A DNA stretch of 64,000 bases from Nageia nagi (lineage: Eukaryota > Pinophyta). The position numbers and the translations under genes are program-made. Under the pieces are notes generated by a model. The model was not told where the DNA came from. It was given only the letters and a program-made list of their open reading frames with translations, and did no database searches. The DNA is taken from NCBI GenBank assembly GCA_050084985.1, contig JBITNC010000001.1, positions 189,844,001 through 189,908,000 of the forward strand. Direction: 5' to 3'. Of this stretch, positions 48,964 to 61,640 are shown piece after piece (position 1 is the stretch's first letter; the number at the start of each line of letters is the position of its first letter).

Positions 48964-51900
48964 ATGGTTGAAACCTTCATACCCAAGCATATACTCAACG
49001 GTTCCAACTTTGACATATGGGAACCTCATATGAGAGCTGAGTTACAAGCAAGGAAGCTATGGCAGATAGTTAATGAAGACATGATCACTCCTACAGATGA
49101 GAAGGCTCTTGAAATCTACAACTCAAAGAATGAGTTAACAATTTCAATGATTTATCATGTAGTTTCAGATGACATACTTCTCATGATCTCTTCTTCAACA
49201 TCAACAAAGGAAGCTTGGGATAGACTAAAGAAAATTTACCTTGGGTCAAAATTTTCAAGGAGGTTCACTATTTTACAAAATTTGTTGCAATATCATCAAG
49301 GAGAAGATGAAAGTGTTTCTATTTACTTGAACAAAATCATTGACCTTAGGACACAACTGGTTGGTTGTGGGTGCAACTGGATCAATGATGAGTTCATGGT
49401 CTTCATCATTCTTCAAAGCTTTTCTACAAAGTTCAGTAACTTTTTCATGGTTATGGAAACTAGGCTCGATGATGAAGAAGATGTCATCTCTCTTGATAAC
49501 CTTTCTAGACTCCTTTTGAAGCATGAGGAAACTTTGAATAAGAAAATGTTGAACTTTTCTCCAAAGGACAATAACATTGCTCTAGGACCAACCAAAACTC
49601 CTTTCAAGAAGAAGTTCAAACATTATAAATTCAAAGATAACAAATCCTCATCTACCTTCAGGAAGCATGAGCAAAAGGCCAACAATAATGGCAACTTCAA
49701 GCAAAGGAATGACAAAGCTGGATCAAGTAATCCAACACCTCAGGAAAAGTTTGATGGAAATTGTAACTTTTGTGGCATCTTTGGGCACAAAGAGTATGAT
49801 TATCGTAAAAAGAAATTTGCTCAAAAAGGTAAGGGAAATGCAAATGTGAGAAATTTCAATAATAAAAAGAAGAACAAGCATGCTGCTACTATTGCCTACT
49901 ACTCAATGACTCAAACTATTTCAAATGATTGGATTGTTGATTTAGGATGCACTAATCACATGTGTTATGAAAAGGATAAGTTTGAAAACTTTCATAAGTA
50001 CAAGAAGGATGCAGTTGTGATAGGTGATAATACAGTCCTTGATGTTCAAGGAATAGGGAGTGTGAAGATTCATGGAAAGGTTCTTGATAATGTCTTTTAT
50101 GTGCCTAAACTAAGGATGAATCTTATCTCCATAATTCAGATTACAAGGAAAGGATACTCATTTGAGTTTACCTCACACTACTGGTGTGTTAACAAAGGAC
50201 TTACCACCTTGATGAAAGGATCAGTAAAGGATGACCTTTATATTATGGATCAAGTTCCTTCAAAGATGTGTCTTGCTGCAAATGTTTGTTCAAAGGGTAA
50301 TCTTTGGCATCAATGATTAGGGCACCTTAACCATAAGAGTATTCAAGATATGAAAAATCAAGAACTTGTGGAAGGTTTACCTAATATTTCACCCATAATT
50401 GGTCTTTGTGAAAGATGCATTCTAGGAAAGATGAATAGGTAAAAGTTTGAAAAAGATAAGGCAACTCGGGCTACTCGTCTTCTTCAGCTTGTGCATTCAG
50501 ATTTGATGGGTCTGTTTCAAACTAAGTCTCTAGGGGGAGCTTCTTATGTTCTGACCTTCATTGATGACTTTAGTAGGATGACATTTGGTTATCTACTTGA
50601 GCACAAGGATCAATCTTTTGACAGGTTTAAAGACTTCAAGGCTCTTGTTGAAAATCAAACTAATTTTAAGATTAAGATGCTGAGATCTGATAATGGGGGT
50701 GAGTATAATAGCAATGAGTTTAATGAATATTATGTTAAACATGGGATCAAGCGGTAATTTACAATCCCTTACACCCCTCAACAAAATGGAGTTGCTGAAA
50801 GGAAGAATCGAACCATTATGGAAATGGCAAGGTGCATGTTGGGTAACCTTCCTAGCTTCTTATGGGGTGAAGCTGTTCACACTGCTATTCACACCCTAAA
50901 TAGGTGTCCTACTAAAGCAATTGAAGGTAAAACTCCATATGAAGCATGGACAGGAAAGAAACCTAACATCTCACACTTTAGGGTCTTCGGTTGTGATGCA
51001 TTATCCTTCATTACCTTAGAGAAAAGAAATAAGTTGGATAAAAGATCAAAAAAATGCATCTTTGTGGGGTATGATAATCAGCATAGAGGTTACAGGATCT
51101 ACTCCTCATCCCATAAAATAGTCTTTATTTCTAGGGATGTCAAGTTCAATGAACTTACTAAGGATATGCCTTCTCATGCTGAGGTGTCTGATTTAGATAA
51201 TTATTTGCCTACACCTAACTAGTTGGATGATCATGTAGGGAAGTCACCACAAGAGCAAAATTTTCTAGCTCAGAAAATTACAAGAAGTATGACCTTGAAT
51301 AAATCTTTATTTGCCAAAATTAATAATATGAATGAGCCATCAACCTTCAAAGAAGCTTCCAGTTAAGAGTGTTGGATGGAAGCTATGAAAGTTGAGTATG
51401 AGGCGCTCATGAAAAATGAAACTTGGGATTTGGTTCCTTATCCCAATGAGAAAAATGTGATTGGAAATAAATGGATATACAAGGTCAAGTACAATTCTGA
51501 TGGAGAAATTGAGAAATACAAAGAAAGGTTAGTGGCCAAAGGATTCACTCAAAAATATGGTATTGATTATGAGGAAACCTTTGCTCCTATGGCCAAGATG
51601 CCTACTGTTAGGATAATCCTTGCTCTTTCTGCAGCTCAAGGATGGAAAGTTTTTCAACTTGATGTCAAGAGTGCATTTCTCAATGGTGACTTAGATGTAG
51701 AAATCTACATGAATCAACCAGAAGGATTTATTCCAGAAGGTAAAGAGTCTCTTGTGTGCAAGCTAAAGAAGTCTTTGTATGGACTTAAGCAAGCACCTAG
51801 AGCATGGTACAAGAAAATTTTAGGATTCTTTGCAGATATTGGTTTTTCCAAGTGCTTCTCTGACTCAGATATCCATGTACTCAATCAAGGAAAAGACATG

Positions 51901-52881
51901 GTCTTAATTCTCCTTTATGTGGATGATCTTCTCATAATTGGCAATAATATTGAAATCATCCAAGAGTGCATATCCAAACTAAAGGCAACATTTGAAATGA
52001 CTGATCTAGGTCTATTGCATTACTATCTTAGGATGCAAGTATACCAATACAAAGATTGTACTTATCTTAGTCAATCTAAGTATATATCAAACATCTTGCA
52101 AAAGTTTGGAATGGAGGAGTGTAGATATGCTGCAATACCTATTTCTCCTGGAATCATTGTATCTCTAAGCTCAGATTCTCAGTTGGCTAATGCTACAGCT
52201 TATAGATAATTGATTGGTAGTCTTCTGTATCTGACTATCTCTTGACCTAATATTACCTTTGCAATGAATTTGATGGCACGATTCATGCAAAAACCATATG
52301 TTGAACACCTCAATGCTGTTAAGCAAATCTTGAGTTATGTGGCAGGGACAAAGGATCTTGCTCTTAAGTATTCCAAAGTGCCCTCGATTGTTCTCTCTAG
52401 GTTCTCAGATTCTAATTATGGGGGAGATAGAGATGATAGAAAATCAACCTCTGCATATATGTTTAGCATTGGTTTAAGTGCTATCTCTTGGGCTTCCAAG
52501 AAGCAACCTACTATGACTCTTTCTACCACTGAAGTTGAATATCGAGCCATGTCTGTTACCACCTAAGAAGCTATTTGGTTGAGGCATATTCTAAACAAAA
52601 TTGGGTATAAGTAAAATAGCCCATCTCTTATTTCTTCAGATAATCAATCAGCTATATCTTTGGCTAAGAATCCTGTGTTCCATCAAAGAACCAAACATGT
52701 GGAAATCCAAGCCCATTTTATCAGGGAGAAGGTTCTAGATGACATCATACACTTGGAGTATTTTCCATCTACTGAAAACTCCATTGATTTATTCACCAAG
52801 CCCCTTCCTGAAGCTCAGTTCAGCAAGCTTAGGGATTCTCTTGGGTTGGTGAAGTTGCCCTCAAGGGGGAGTGAGGTTTGA
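48964..52881 (+). pseudogene. Copia Gag-Pol polyprotein with nine in-frame stops
   Basis: One frame of 1306 codons with no frameshift. Gag (residues 1-265) opens MVETFIPKHILNGSNFDIW and includes a UBN2-type domain. The zinc knuckle (from residue 267) is CNFCGIFGHKEYDY, with the last Cys now Tyr. Protease loop DLGCTNHM (from residue 326; normally DSGC). Integrase keeps HSDLMG, RSDNGGEY and GVAERKNR, so its DDE triad is intact. RT keeps LDVKSAFLNG, SLYGLKQAPRAWY and YVDD (985-988). RNase H has SKKQPTMTLSTTEVEY and TKHVEIQAHFIREKV. Stops are at 50314, 50440, 50755, 51220, 51364, 52207, 52243, 52564 and 52612. Most replace conserved Gln or Arg, which fits CAA-to-TAA and CGA-to-TGA changes. An upstream ATG in frame at 48913 is possible; 48964 fits the family. 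Confidence 0.95.
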
Positions 52882-52959
52882 ACTCTTTTTAGTGATGACA
52901 ACTTCACCTCTAAGAGGCTCTTTTGTTGTTGTTATATAGTGTGTGTTGATTATGATATA

Positions 52960-53480
52960 CCACCATGGTAAGTTTGCTCTGTGTGACAAACTTATTGTAC
53001 ATTTTTATACCTTTGTGGTAAGTTTGCTCTATGTGACAAACTTGTACATTTTTATACCTCCATGGTAAATTTTCTCTGTGTGACAAACTTGTTGTACATT
53101 TTATACCTCCATGGTAAGTTTGCTCTGCGTGACAAACTTGTTGTACATTTTTATACCTCCATGGTAAGTTTGCTCTACATGACAAACTTGTTGTACATTT
53201 TATACCTCCGTGGTAAGTTTGCTCTGCATGACAAATTTGTTGTACATTTTTATACCTCCATGGTAAGTTTGATCTACGTGACAAACTTGTTGTACATTTT
53301 ATACCTCCATGGTAAGTTTGCTATGCATGAGAAACTTGTTGTACAATTTTTTGAGCATATAATTAATATACCTTCATGGTAAGTTCGCTCTGCATGAGGA
53401 ACTTATTGTACATTTTATACCTCCATGGTAAGTTTGCTCTGCATGAGAAATTTGTTGTACAATTTTTATGCTTTATTAAT
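52960..53480. repeat. Tandem array of about ten 49/50-bp units
   Basis: Each unit reads roughly CTCCATGGTAAGTTTGCTCT, then G, then TGACAAACTTGTTGTACATTTTATAC. Middle units alternate between four and five T in the last run (49 and 50 bp), suggesting growth by a 99-bp dimer. The eighth unit has an extra 17 bp or so. It lies between the pol stop and the 3' LTR of the copia element. A 19-bp repeat, TGATGGCTTGGCATCTCTG, follows twice near 53518-53556. Confidence 0.9.
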
Positions 53481-53944
53481 AATCAACACATGTCTATATA
53501 CAATAGGTGACTATGAGTGATGGCTTGGCATCTCTGTGATGGCTTGGCATCTCTGTGATGACTTATAGTGCACCATTGATCAATTATTTATAAGATGGCA
53601 TTATTTGATTCTCTTATTTGAATATATGATGCATCTAACTGATTTTGTTCATGAGTTACTTGTAGCATGCAGGATCTTCTTCAAAAATGCAAGTTACTCA
53701 CCTTGTGTAAGCAAGCTCATGGAGACTCACATGTCAGCTTAAAGTTGATCGACTACTATGTACAGTGAAACCAGTTGTGGTTAATTATTGTATTGTAAAC
53801 CATTTTGTCAAATGGTAATGTAGTGAGTCTCAAACTAGTTCTCAAAAAGATTCTCAAATATGTAAATGTTCTCATCTCCACTTGTATCTCTATAGAGGAG
53901 AACTCTCTCTCTTTTCTCTTCTACGCTCTATCCCAATATTGCAT

Positions 53945-53954
53945 TAAGGGGGAG
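53945..53954 (+). other. Polypurine tract of copia element
   Basis: TAAGGGGGAG-type purine run directly before the 3' LTR start TGTTAG. Confidence 0.85.
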
Positions 53955-54433
53955 TGTTAGAATTTGTAATGAAATATTGTGAATATCTAAACTCCTTATA
54001 AATTCAATTAATCACTTAAAGGATATGTAGATACCTTAAGGGATTAATTGAATTCTTTATTATGTGTGGACTTTGACCTTACCATGGGGTTAGTTGGTAG
54101 GTTAAAGTTAGGTCATACATTTATTTTAACCCTAACCTTACCCTTGGGTTAAAGGGAGGTTAGGGAGGTGCTCTCAAGCTATAAATAGAGGGCCTCTCCT
54201 CTTGTAACATAACTAAGTTTTTGGAGTAAGATTACTCTACTAGTTTGTGTAGGAGAGAAAGAGAATTGTAGTAAGAGGTGCATAGATTGAGAATTGAGAA
54301 CTAGTTATGGATGTACTCCCAAGGAGGGAGGAACCACATTATATTTGTGTTATCTTGTGTGAATGGTGTTATGTTGAATGATTGAGTTTCCTAGTCTTGG
54401 ACCTTGAGGATTAGTGTAATCCTAATTCCTTCA
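53955..54433 (+). mobile_element. 3' LTR of copia element
   Basis: 479 bp, TG...CA intact, TATA box at 54179-54188, followed by the TCTAC duplication. Confidence 0.95.
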
Positions 54434-54438
54434 TCTAC

Positions 54439-56300
54439 ACCTATGTAAACATAATCCAAAATAGTTTTGGAAATAAAATTTACTTGGAAAAAGAGCAATT
54501 TAAACTCAAATTGAAATAAATATATGGAGTAATTATCTCAATAAGATTTATATATCTACTCTAAATATGGAGGAGACTTTACAAGAGATAACATTTCCAA
54601 TTAGCTAAAAGAATATTTTTTCTATAGAGGACATTAAAGATGAAATTAAGAATTTATCAAAATGGAAGGGAAAATACATCAAAGGATATCAAGTAGAAAT
54701 TCTAAAAATTAAAATTTTATACCCTTGCCCCTCACATCCAAACCATTTGCAACAAATCTCTTAAAGAAGGATTCCCTAAATAATGGACTATATGTTTAAT
54801 CATACATATATACAAAATTAGCAACAATAATAACCCATCAAATTATAGAACTATTATGATATGTCCTTTACTTGACAAACTCTATGATATTATTATAGAA
54901 AAGAAAATTAGCAATCGGCTTGATGATAATAACTCAAGAGTTAAAGGCCAATTGGGTTTTAGTATAAAACATTCAATAATTGATAACATCATCACTTTTC
55001 AAATTAATTTTGAAAATTATCATAATGATCAAGAATATATATTTTCTTGCTTTGTGGATTTCGAAAAAGATTTTGAAATTATTCCCAAGGGTAAAATTTT
55101 AAAGTATATGGCCAACTTAGAAATATCATTTGAACTAATATTTGTAATGAATAGGCTTTATGAGCAATTTATTGTCAAACTCAAAACTAATCAATGATGG
55201 TCTGAGGAAAATAATTGTAATATTTGAGTTAAACAAATATGTCCTCTATCCCCAACTCTATTTGGTATCTACATAAGTCAACTAGAAAGATGTTTCAAAT
55301 AAGTTGGATGCATTGGTACCAACCTTCATAACCTCATCATTGTTCTCTTACTTTATTTAAATGGCATTATTATGTTAGCTAAACATTATGATGATCTTGT
55401 AAAATAATTAAATATCCTTAAAATATTTTACAATATATTTGATTTAATAGTTAATGTAGATAAAACCAAAATTATGATTATTATATCTACAAAGATGCAT
55501 CACCCTACAATACTCTTTAATAATAAACCTCTAGAGGTGATTCACTCATACAAATACTTAGGTATCAATATTGATCAAAAACTAAACTAGAATCTAAGTA
55601 TTGAGAAAAATAATTTTTTCTATGTTAAAAGCCTTTTATGTTATGGAAAATAATTTTGAAAATATGAAATTGGGATAAAAAGAAAATATTTTTCTCCTAA
55701 ATCCTAACTCCAATAATCGTCTATGGTTGTGAATTTTGGGGCATAAGCATATTACAATAAACATGGAATAAAATTGAGCAAATTAAAAAATAATTCATTA
55801 TTTGTAACTTCAAAATTTAAAATAATTTTTCATACCTATACCTCTCATAGAAGTTGGTCTACTCTTTATTGAAAGCGATACTCTAACATAATTTATATTA
55901 CACAATTATAAAGTTGCAAAGTTAGATCATCATAGGCTACTTGTAATCACCCAAAAATGTGCCTAACCCATCAACATATTAAACAAGATTAGCTAAAATA
56001 ATTTAATAAGTGGATTGATTCTTAGGATATACACAATAATATAACCCCTTTATATAACGATAATTAAAATTACAAATTGTAAATAAAGTAATTAAAAAAA
56101 TTTGGAGCAATAATAATATCAAAACTAAAATAAAACTATCTTTTTATAAAATATAATAAACCAAAAACTTGGACATCCATCCTACCCACACAAGATTATT
56201 AGTCTAAAAAAGAATCCTATGATTACAAAATTAAGAAGTAATTGGCATGAACTACATTTTGAAATATGTAGATGGAAAAATCTATAATGATATTTGTAAG
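54439..56300 (+). pseudogene. LINE (non-LTR) reverse transcriptase remnant
   Basis: The best piece, 54856-55197, reads ICPLLDKLYDIIIEKKIS, then GQLGFSIKHSIIDNIITF and FSCFVDFEKDFE, the palm and finger pattern of plant LINE RTs. After a stop the same frame continues with VKQICPLSPTLFGIYI, then LLLYLNGIIMLAK (the place of YADD, destroyed), HSYKYLGINIDQKLN and, further on, the C-terminal region to about 56240. No endonuclease part is seen upstream, where the copia element is inserted. The 3' end and any poly-A tail are unclear. It is non-functional. Confidence 0.8.
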
Positions 56301-56439
56301 TACGAATTTATTTATTAATTCTTGAACCAATATTAATTCTATTAGAATTAATCATTTAAATACATAAATGATATAAATTTATCTTTAGAAAAATTTTGAT
56401 AAGTTCTACAAAATATTAGGTTTAAAGGACATTAAGAAA

Positions 56440-56611
56440 CATCATTTATTCACTAGTTGTAACATGTTATCTCTCTTTTAGATACAAATTTTTATAGATT
56501 TGAACAATAAGCCCTCCTCCAAGTAGTATTCATCCACTAACTTGGTTTGTTCTATGATCTTTAAATATTGGTACTTATAAAATTCTTCATCATCCTCATA
56601 CTTTTCTTTAT
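56440..56611 (-). pseudogene. Gypsy pol fragment, linker to integrase (left half)
   Basis: The minus strand from 56611 reads KYEDDEEFYKYQYLKI, then YYLEEGLLFKSIKICI, the typical linker before the integrase zinc finger. It continues the pol fragment at 60995-61640, from which it is separated by the solo LTR. The left edge is where similarity fades. Confidence 0.55.
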
Positions 56612-57441
56612 TATCACAACCCACCTGAAGGCACTGTTTGACCTTAAGCACCATCGAGGATTTGAATGAATTATGTTTGCATAATACTATGATAATGACA
56701 AGTTTGATATGGGAATATGTATCATTTGTGACAATTTGATGCTAGCTTCAAGATATTTTGACACAGGTCATAGAGTGGAGAAGCAACCCAAAGACCTAAT
56801 GGATCAAAGGTGAATTGGTGATGGGAATGAAAGGGTAAGAGGAGAAAATGATTGGCATTGATTCACTAACATACCTTATGATAATCATAAATCATGTAGA
56901 TGAATATAGTATAATTGTTGTGATTGTTGATTTTTTGATGAAAATATATTTGCAAAATTATGTGGATTAACCTTACTCTGCAGGATGAGGTGACCATCGT
57001 AGGTAAATATGTGTTTTCCCTTGTTTGGTATTTTTGATATTCAAATTTTGAAATGGAGGGAAAAAGAGGATATACCTTTAGTTAAATTTGAAAATTATTA
57101 TAAGGTTAGAAAATTAAATTTAATGGGGTAAAAGTTGAATATAAGTGTCCATATTATTGCCACATAGGGCTAATAGTAAAAATACTATTAGATAGAGACT
57201 AAAGTCTCCTTGTGGTATGACATAATATTTAATAGCTAGGAAAATAATAGAGTAATGACCCTATTTAATTTTGTATTTTTGTGTTAGGTGTGGATAAGAG
57301 TTGGCACTAAATTGTCAACTAATGAAAAAGATTCCAAAGTATTAAATGCCATTACCATCATCTCCAACTTTAAGCAAACCTAACCCAAAATTATTGAGGG
57401 TGTGAGGAGAAATCCATTTGGACACATTTGAGTCCCTTTAG

Positions 57442-57451
57442 CTATAAATAA
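57442..57451 (+). promoter_or_regulatory. TATA box in solo LTR
   Basis: CTATAAATA followed by AAGG, about 830 bp into the LTR, matching the position in the 3' LTR at 9031. Confidence 0.5.
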
Positions 57452-59453
57452 AGGAGTATAGCATTGGAAAAATACCAACAAAAAACTACCTATATATCTC
57501 TTGCTATTTCCTTTTTGTTTTGCTTATTCTCAAGCTTGGATTATGTGAAGAAAAGAAGTCTCTCTTTTCCTCTCCAAATCAAGGTGCATTCTTTTGCATT
57601 TTTCTAATATATTTAGTTAAAGTAGTCTTCTTTTGGTATTATTTGAAATATGTATGGTATAATTCTTTGATATAAGTTTATGAAATAGTTGATGATAATG
57701 GCCTTGTTCCATTTGAAATGACATGTTATCTAGTATATTTAGTATACTCATGTGATGGTTGGTACTTTATGTTTCTTTTGAAAAAGGGTATAGTTTTATA
57801 TTGAATATTTGTATTTTTTTGAGAAAGGTTTTATTTCAAAATCTATTGAATTATTACTCTTTTATATAGTGTATTTGAAAATGTACCTATCGTAGATACT
57901 CATGAATTTTCTTTACAAATAGTTTAAGTTTCCCCTTAGCTCTTTTTCCATGTTGTTTGATAAGTTTACACATTCATTTGAAGAGTCCTTATGCTGTTCT
58001 ACACTTAAAATATGAGGGAAAAGATTTCTAGAATCTGATGGTTATTGTTTTAGATCAAGCATCCTTCCCTCTCCCTATTAACACTAGTATGTATTTCCTC
58101 TATGATTTGCATAAGTCTATGGAGGCACTTTTGACCTTAATTTCTGATAGCATGTCTTTTTTTTTATGTTAATAGTCAAACCATGTCAATTACTCAACTC
58201 TAATCCTTGATCATATACTCCCTCGATGTCACACATTGATAAAGTGCTAGTAAAAGTTTCAATTTTGCACACCTAGATATCCATTTTAGCATTAAAGACC
58301 ATTTTAACTTCTCTATGATGGATCACCATACCTTCTGGTGCACTCTCTCTTATTAGTCTAAGCCAAATAAATGCTGGCAAACAAAATTGCAAAAGTTTGT
58401 TTATCTTTAATATAGGCTACGTATTTTTTTTCTTGCTTCCCTCATTTTAGATAATGCCTTCCTTGTATATTCCAGTATAAATGAAATCTTCCAATACATT
58501 GTTTTGTGTATGCTTCCACATTTTTGCATTCAAAATAATAAAGTATTCTCAACCATAGTATTTGAGGTGAGACCATTATCCATTATGCTTTAATGGATTT
58601 AAGTTTTCTTTTCCAAACCTCCATGATATTATATGTTGGGAAATATTGATAAAGTTTTTCAATGTTTATCTTATTTTCTTCCTAAATGTTGCATTTGTTT
58701 AAGTCTTCTAACGTGTTTTAAAATATTTATTCTTTTCTATGCATTTTCTTAAGCTAAGGAAAAAAATAAAATATATAAAAAAAATGATGATTAGTTCACT
58801 AATATTCACCTCACATGAGAAAAGAGTGAACTTATATGGTAAATTGCATCATGCATTCCTTATTCTCTTGACACACCTTTGGGTCATTTGATTTTATACT
58901 TAATGTACTAGGAAATATTTTAGTAGGAGAAGTGATTAGTTATAAAATATTAATAAGACTTGGATGTTTAAGATATCATGATAAATAGTAAATTTGAATA
59001 TGTTTGCAAAATATTGATATTAATAATAGGAACTAATGTGTAGAGAAAAAGATTAGAAGAAGAAGTAATGAATAATATGGGATAGTATATATAGGAAATG
59101 GTTTGAAATTATTGATTAAATATTTACATAATGATAAAATTGGTCAAGGAAATAAGGTAGTCCAAAAAGGACATAAAATCCTTCTAAGGCTTGTAGATTA
59201 AAAAAAAAAAGAACTCATGAAATAGAATTATTTGCATGATGGTCAAATTTGTAATGGGTATGTCCTAATCCTCCTCCTTCCTAATACTCGATCCAACCAT
59301 TGAGTTCCAAGCGAATGATTGATGTTCAATGTTTATTGTTGAAGAATTATGGAGATGCCTAATGCTCATTGTTTGAAGATCAATGGATGTGTTTCTATAA
59401 CAAACCATAGAATGACTCATTAAATAACAATGTTACACTTTATTTGTATTACG

Positions 59454-59476
59454 AGATGATGATGATGATGATGAGT
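59454..59476. repeat. (GAT)n microsatellite
   Basis: About seven GAT units inside the solo LTR. Confidence 0.85.
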
Positions 59477-60994
59477 TACCAAATCATTAAATTGTATTAT
59501 CCTTATGATGTATTGATATATTGTAATAAGTTTATGGAAGCTACGTTATTATCATAGATATAAGGTATATTCAAACCCTTGTAATTGATTTTTAACTTAG
59601 AAATGCTTAATGAGGATCATGTTGTATTTATCTCTTGCTAGTATACTGAATGATAAATGAAATATGGATGAATTTGTTATCTTTTATGAACAACACTATG
59701 ATTATTACATGTTATGTTTTATGCTTTAATACTTGTTAGGTAGTAGTCATAGATAGATTAGATTGTTAATCTTGACAAATCCAAAATTATCCCAATAACT
59801 TAGAATCAACGCTAAACTAGAGTTAAGGTTCCAAATGATAATTTATGAGAATTTGGGATATCTTAGGGATCCTTGGGATCAAGTTGGATATTAGTGGTAC
59901 CATTCAAGATTCTTTTTCGATGAATGCAAGAAATGTATCAAAGAACCTTTTCCAAGTAAACCTACCTTGCTAGATGACAAACAAAAGGAATATTCTTTGC
60001 ATGAGGACCACTTAGCACCACATTACTTTTGTAGCAATAATGGCAAGATTCTCCCTAAAAACTCATTACTTTATGTATTCAAGAGATATTTTAAAAAGTG
60101 GACCCATATACATGATACAATGTGTATGGGATAAAATAAAAAAATATGTGCCTTCCTATGTAAGCCATAACTAATACTTTTGAGGTACTCCTCGTGGGTA
60201 AGGATGAATGGTGTTAAACCTTAGAACATGTCTTATACACACTTTACTATTTGAAAATATTGGTATATGGTTAGTAGGACATAGGTGGTTCTTTTATCAA
60301 CACATTTAAAAATATATTAGACTAAACATCCACTTGAGGATATTATTTAATATTCATGACTCCCCATGTTATAGGCACAGGGATGTCAAACCACATGGGG
60401 GGACTAGCTAATAGTTATGGGTAGGTTAGTACTCATATTACAAAATAGGTGAGTTAGGTGGGGATAGAAATTGGAAAAACTACTATTAGTGGGTGAGGGT
60501 AACTAGTAGTAATATCACTTGCAGTTAGCAGATAGGGATATGATGATTGTTCCATAGGTGATGGTACCCACTCATAAGGAAGCTTACATAGGATAAGTTA
60601 ACTGCTCTTATGAGATAGAGAGTTATCATTAGGAGATGATGACTAACTTAGTGGAAGTGAAATCTCTTAGGTGATATGGGCCTCGAGTAGAAAACCACTA
60701 CACCATAATCAAAAAACCTATTGCACATGGGATGTCGAATAGGAATGGTGAGGTTAATTTTGAGGCATATTTTCAATAGGGTGAGTGTTGAAAAGTGAAC
60801 ACCAAAAACATTTATTAGGGTTGGTTACCTTGGGTTCTTGGCCAATCTTTCCATGTGAGTGTTGTGCTAGCTAGCAGCATATCAAGCTCATGTCAGATTT
60901 CCTGGTTCATTCCTAGATCATTCAAGTGTTGTAATTAAAAAAAATAGGTCAAAAATTATGGATTTGGTTAATGATAATTAGTGGATGCTTTACA

Positions 60995-61640
60995 TTTATA
61001 CTCATTTATTGGAAATACTTTCACTCTATAACCTCTTATTCAAGTTTAATTGTAGTATGATATTAGCATATAAACTAATTTATTTATTCCCCCATTATTG
61101 TACTTAATTAGTGGATTAAATTTGTACTAGAAACCCATCCATTTGAAATTTCCAACAAGTTGGAACTTGCTCAAAATTTGTAAACACCTAATGGGTTTAT
61201 GATCAATATGCACTAAAATTTATTTTTCCATAAAATAATGTTGTAATTTCTTAATTATTTGAACCAATGCATATATTTATTTATCATATGTAGGATAATT
61301 AATAATATCATCAAAAAATAACTCAAAGTAATAACATACCAGTTCATTTCCCTAAAGTAGTATTGCTCTCATGGAAAGTTTGAAAGCATCCTTCTCCACC
61401 TCAAATGGAATTTGCATATATAACATGGCTATGATAAGTGCTTTATAAATATTATCTTTGAGCTTTTTAAATGATTCATCTAGATTTTCACCACATATTA
61501 TGCTCCTTTCTTTCTGTAATAGCTTGAGAAGTGAGGTTATTAAGTATGAGAAATCCTTGATGAATTTCTTCAAGTATTTGATAACTCTAATGAATTTTCA
61601 TATTTATTTATGTCTTGGATTTTTTTCAATTCTTGGTTAT
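60995..61640 (-). pseudogene. Gypsy RT C-terminus and RNase H fragment (right half)
   Basis: The minus frame 61573-61352 reads KKFIKDFSYLITSLLKLLQK, then LDESFKKLKDNIYKALI, the RT-RNase H boundary of Ty3/gypsy. Further left come INYPTYDK, YALVQIIKKLQHYF, HIDHKPIRCLQ and KWMGF. The solo LTR interrupts it just before the linker found at 56440-56611. It has stops throughout. Confidence 0.75.

Larger units (their letters stand above)
45164..54433 (+). mobile_element. Complete Ty1/copia retrotransposon (9270 bp)
   Basis: It has 479-bp LTRs at both ends, a perfect 5-bp target duplication TCTAC (45159-45163 and 54434-54438), a 12/12 primer site, a polypurine tract, and gag-protease-integrase-RT-RNase H in one frame (copia order). 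The leader between LTR and gag is 3.3 kb, unusually long. A tandem-repeat array lies between pol and the 3' LTR. By hand count the LTRs differ at about 9 of 479 positions, so it is the youngest full-size element in the window, but nine in-frame stops make it inactive on its own. Confidence 0.95.
56612..60994 (+). mobile_element. Solo LTR (4383 bp) related to the long gypsy LTR
   Basis: It aligns with the LTR at 8222-13506 at the start (TATCACAACC, then TTTGAATG), in the middle (the CTGCAGGATG and TATA regions) and at the end (LTR block 2740-3437 against 60330-60994), ending GCTTTACA. It is flanked by a perfect duplication TTTAT (56607-56611 and 60995-60999). No primer site or polypurine tract adjoins it, so it arose by recombination between two LTRs. 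It is about 0.9 kb shorter than the 3' LTR. The initial TG is TA. TATA box at 57442-57451. Confidence 0.85.

Noticed and set aside
52910-53382. Overlapping ORFs on both strands with repeated peptides
   Set aside because: By-products of the 49/50-bp tandem array; unit length is not divisible by three in a consistent way.
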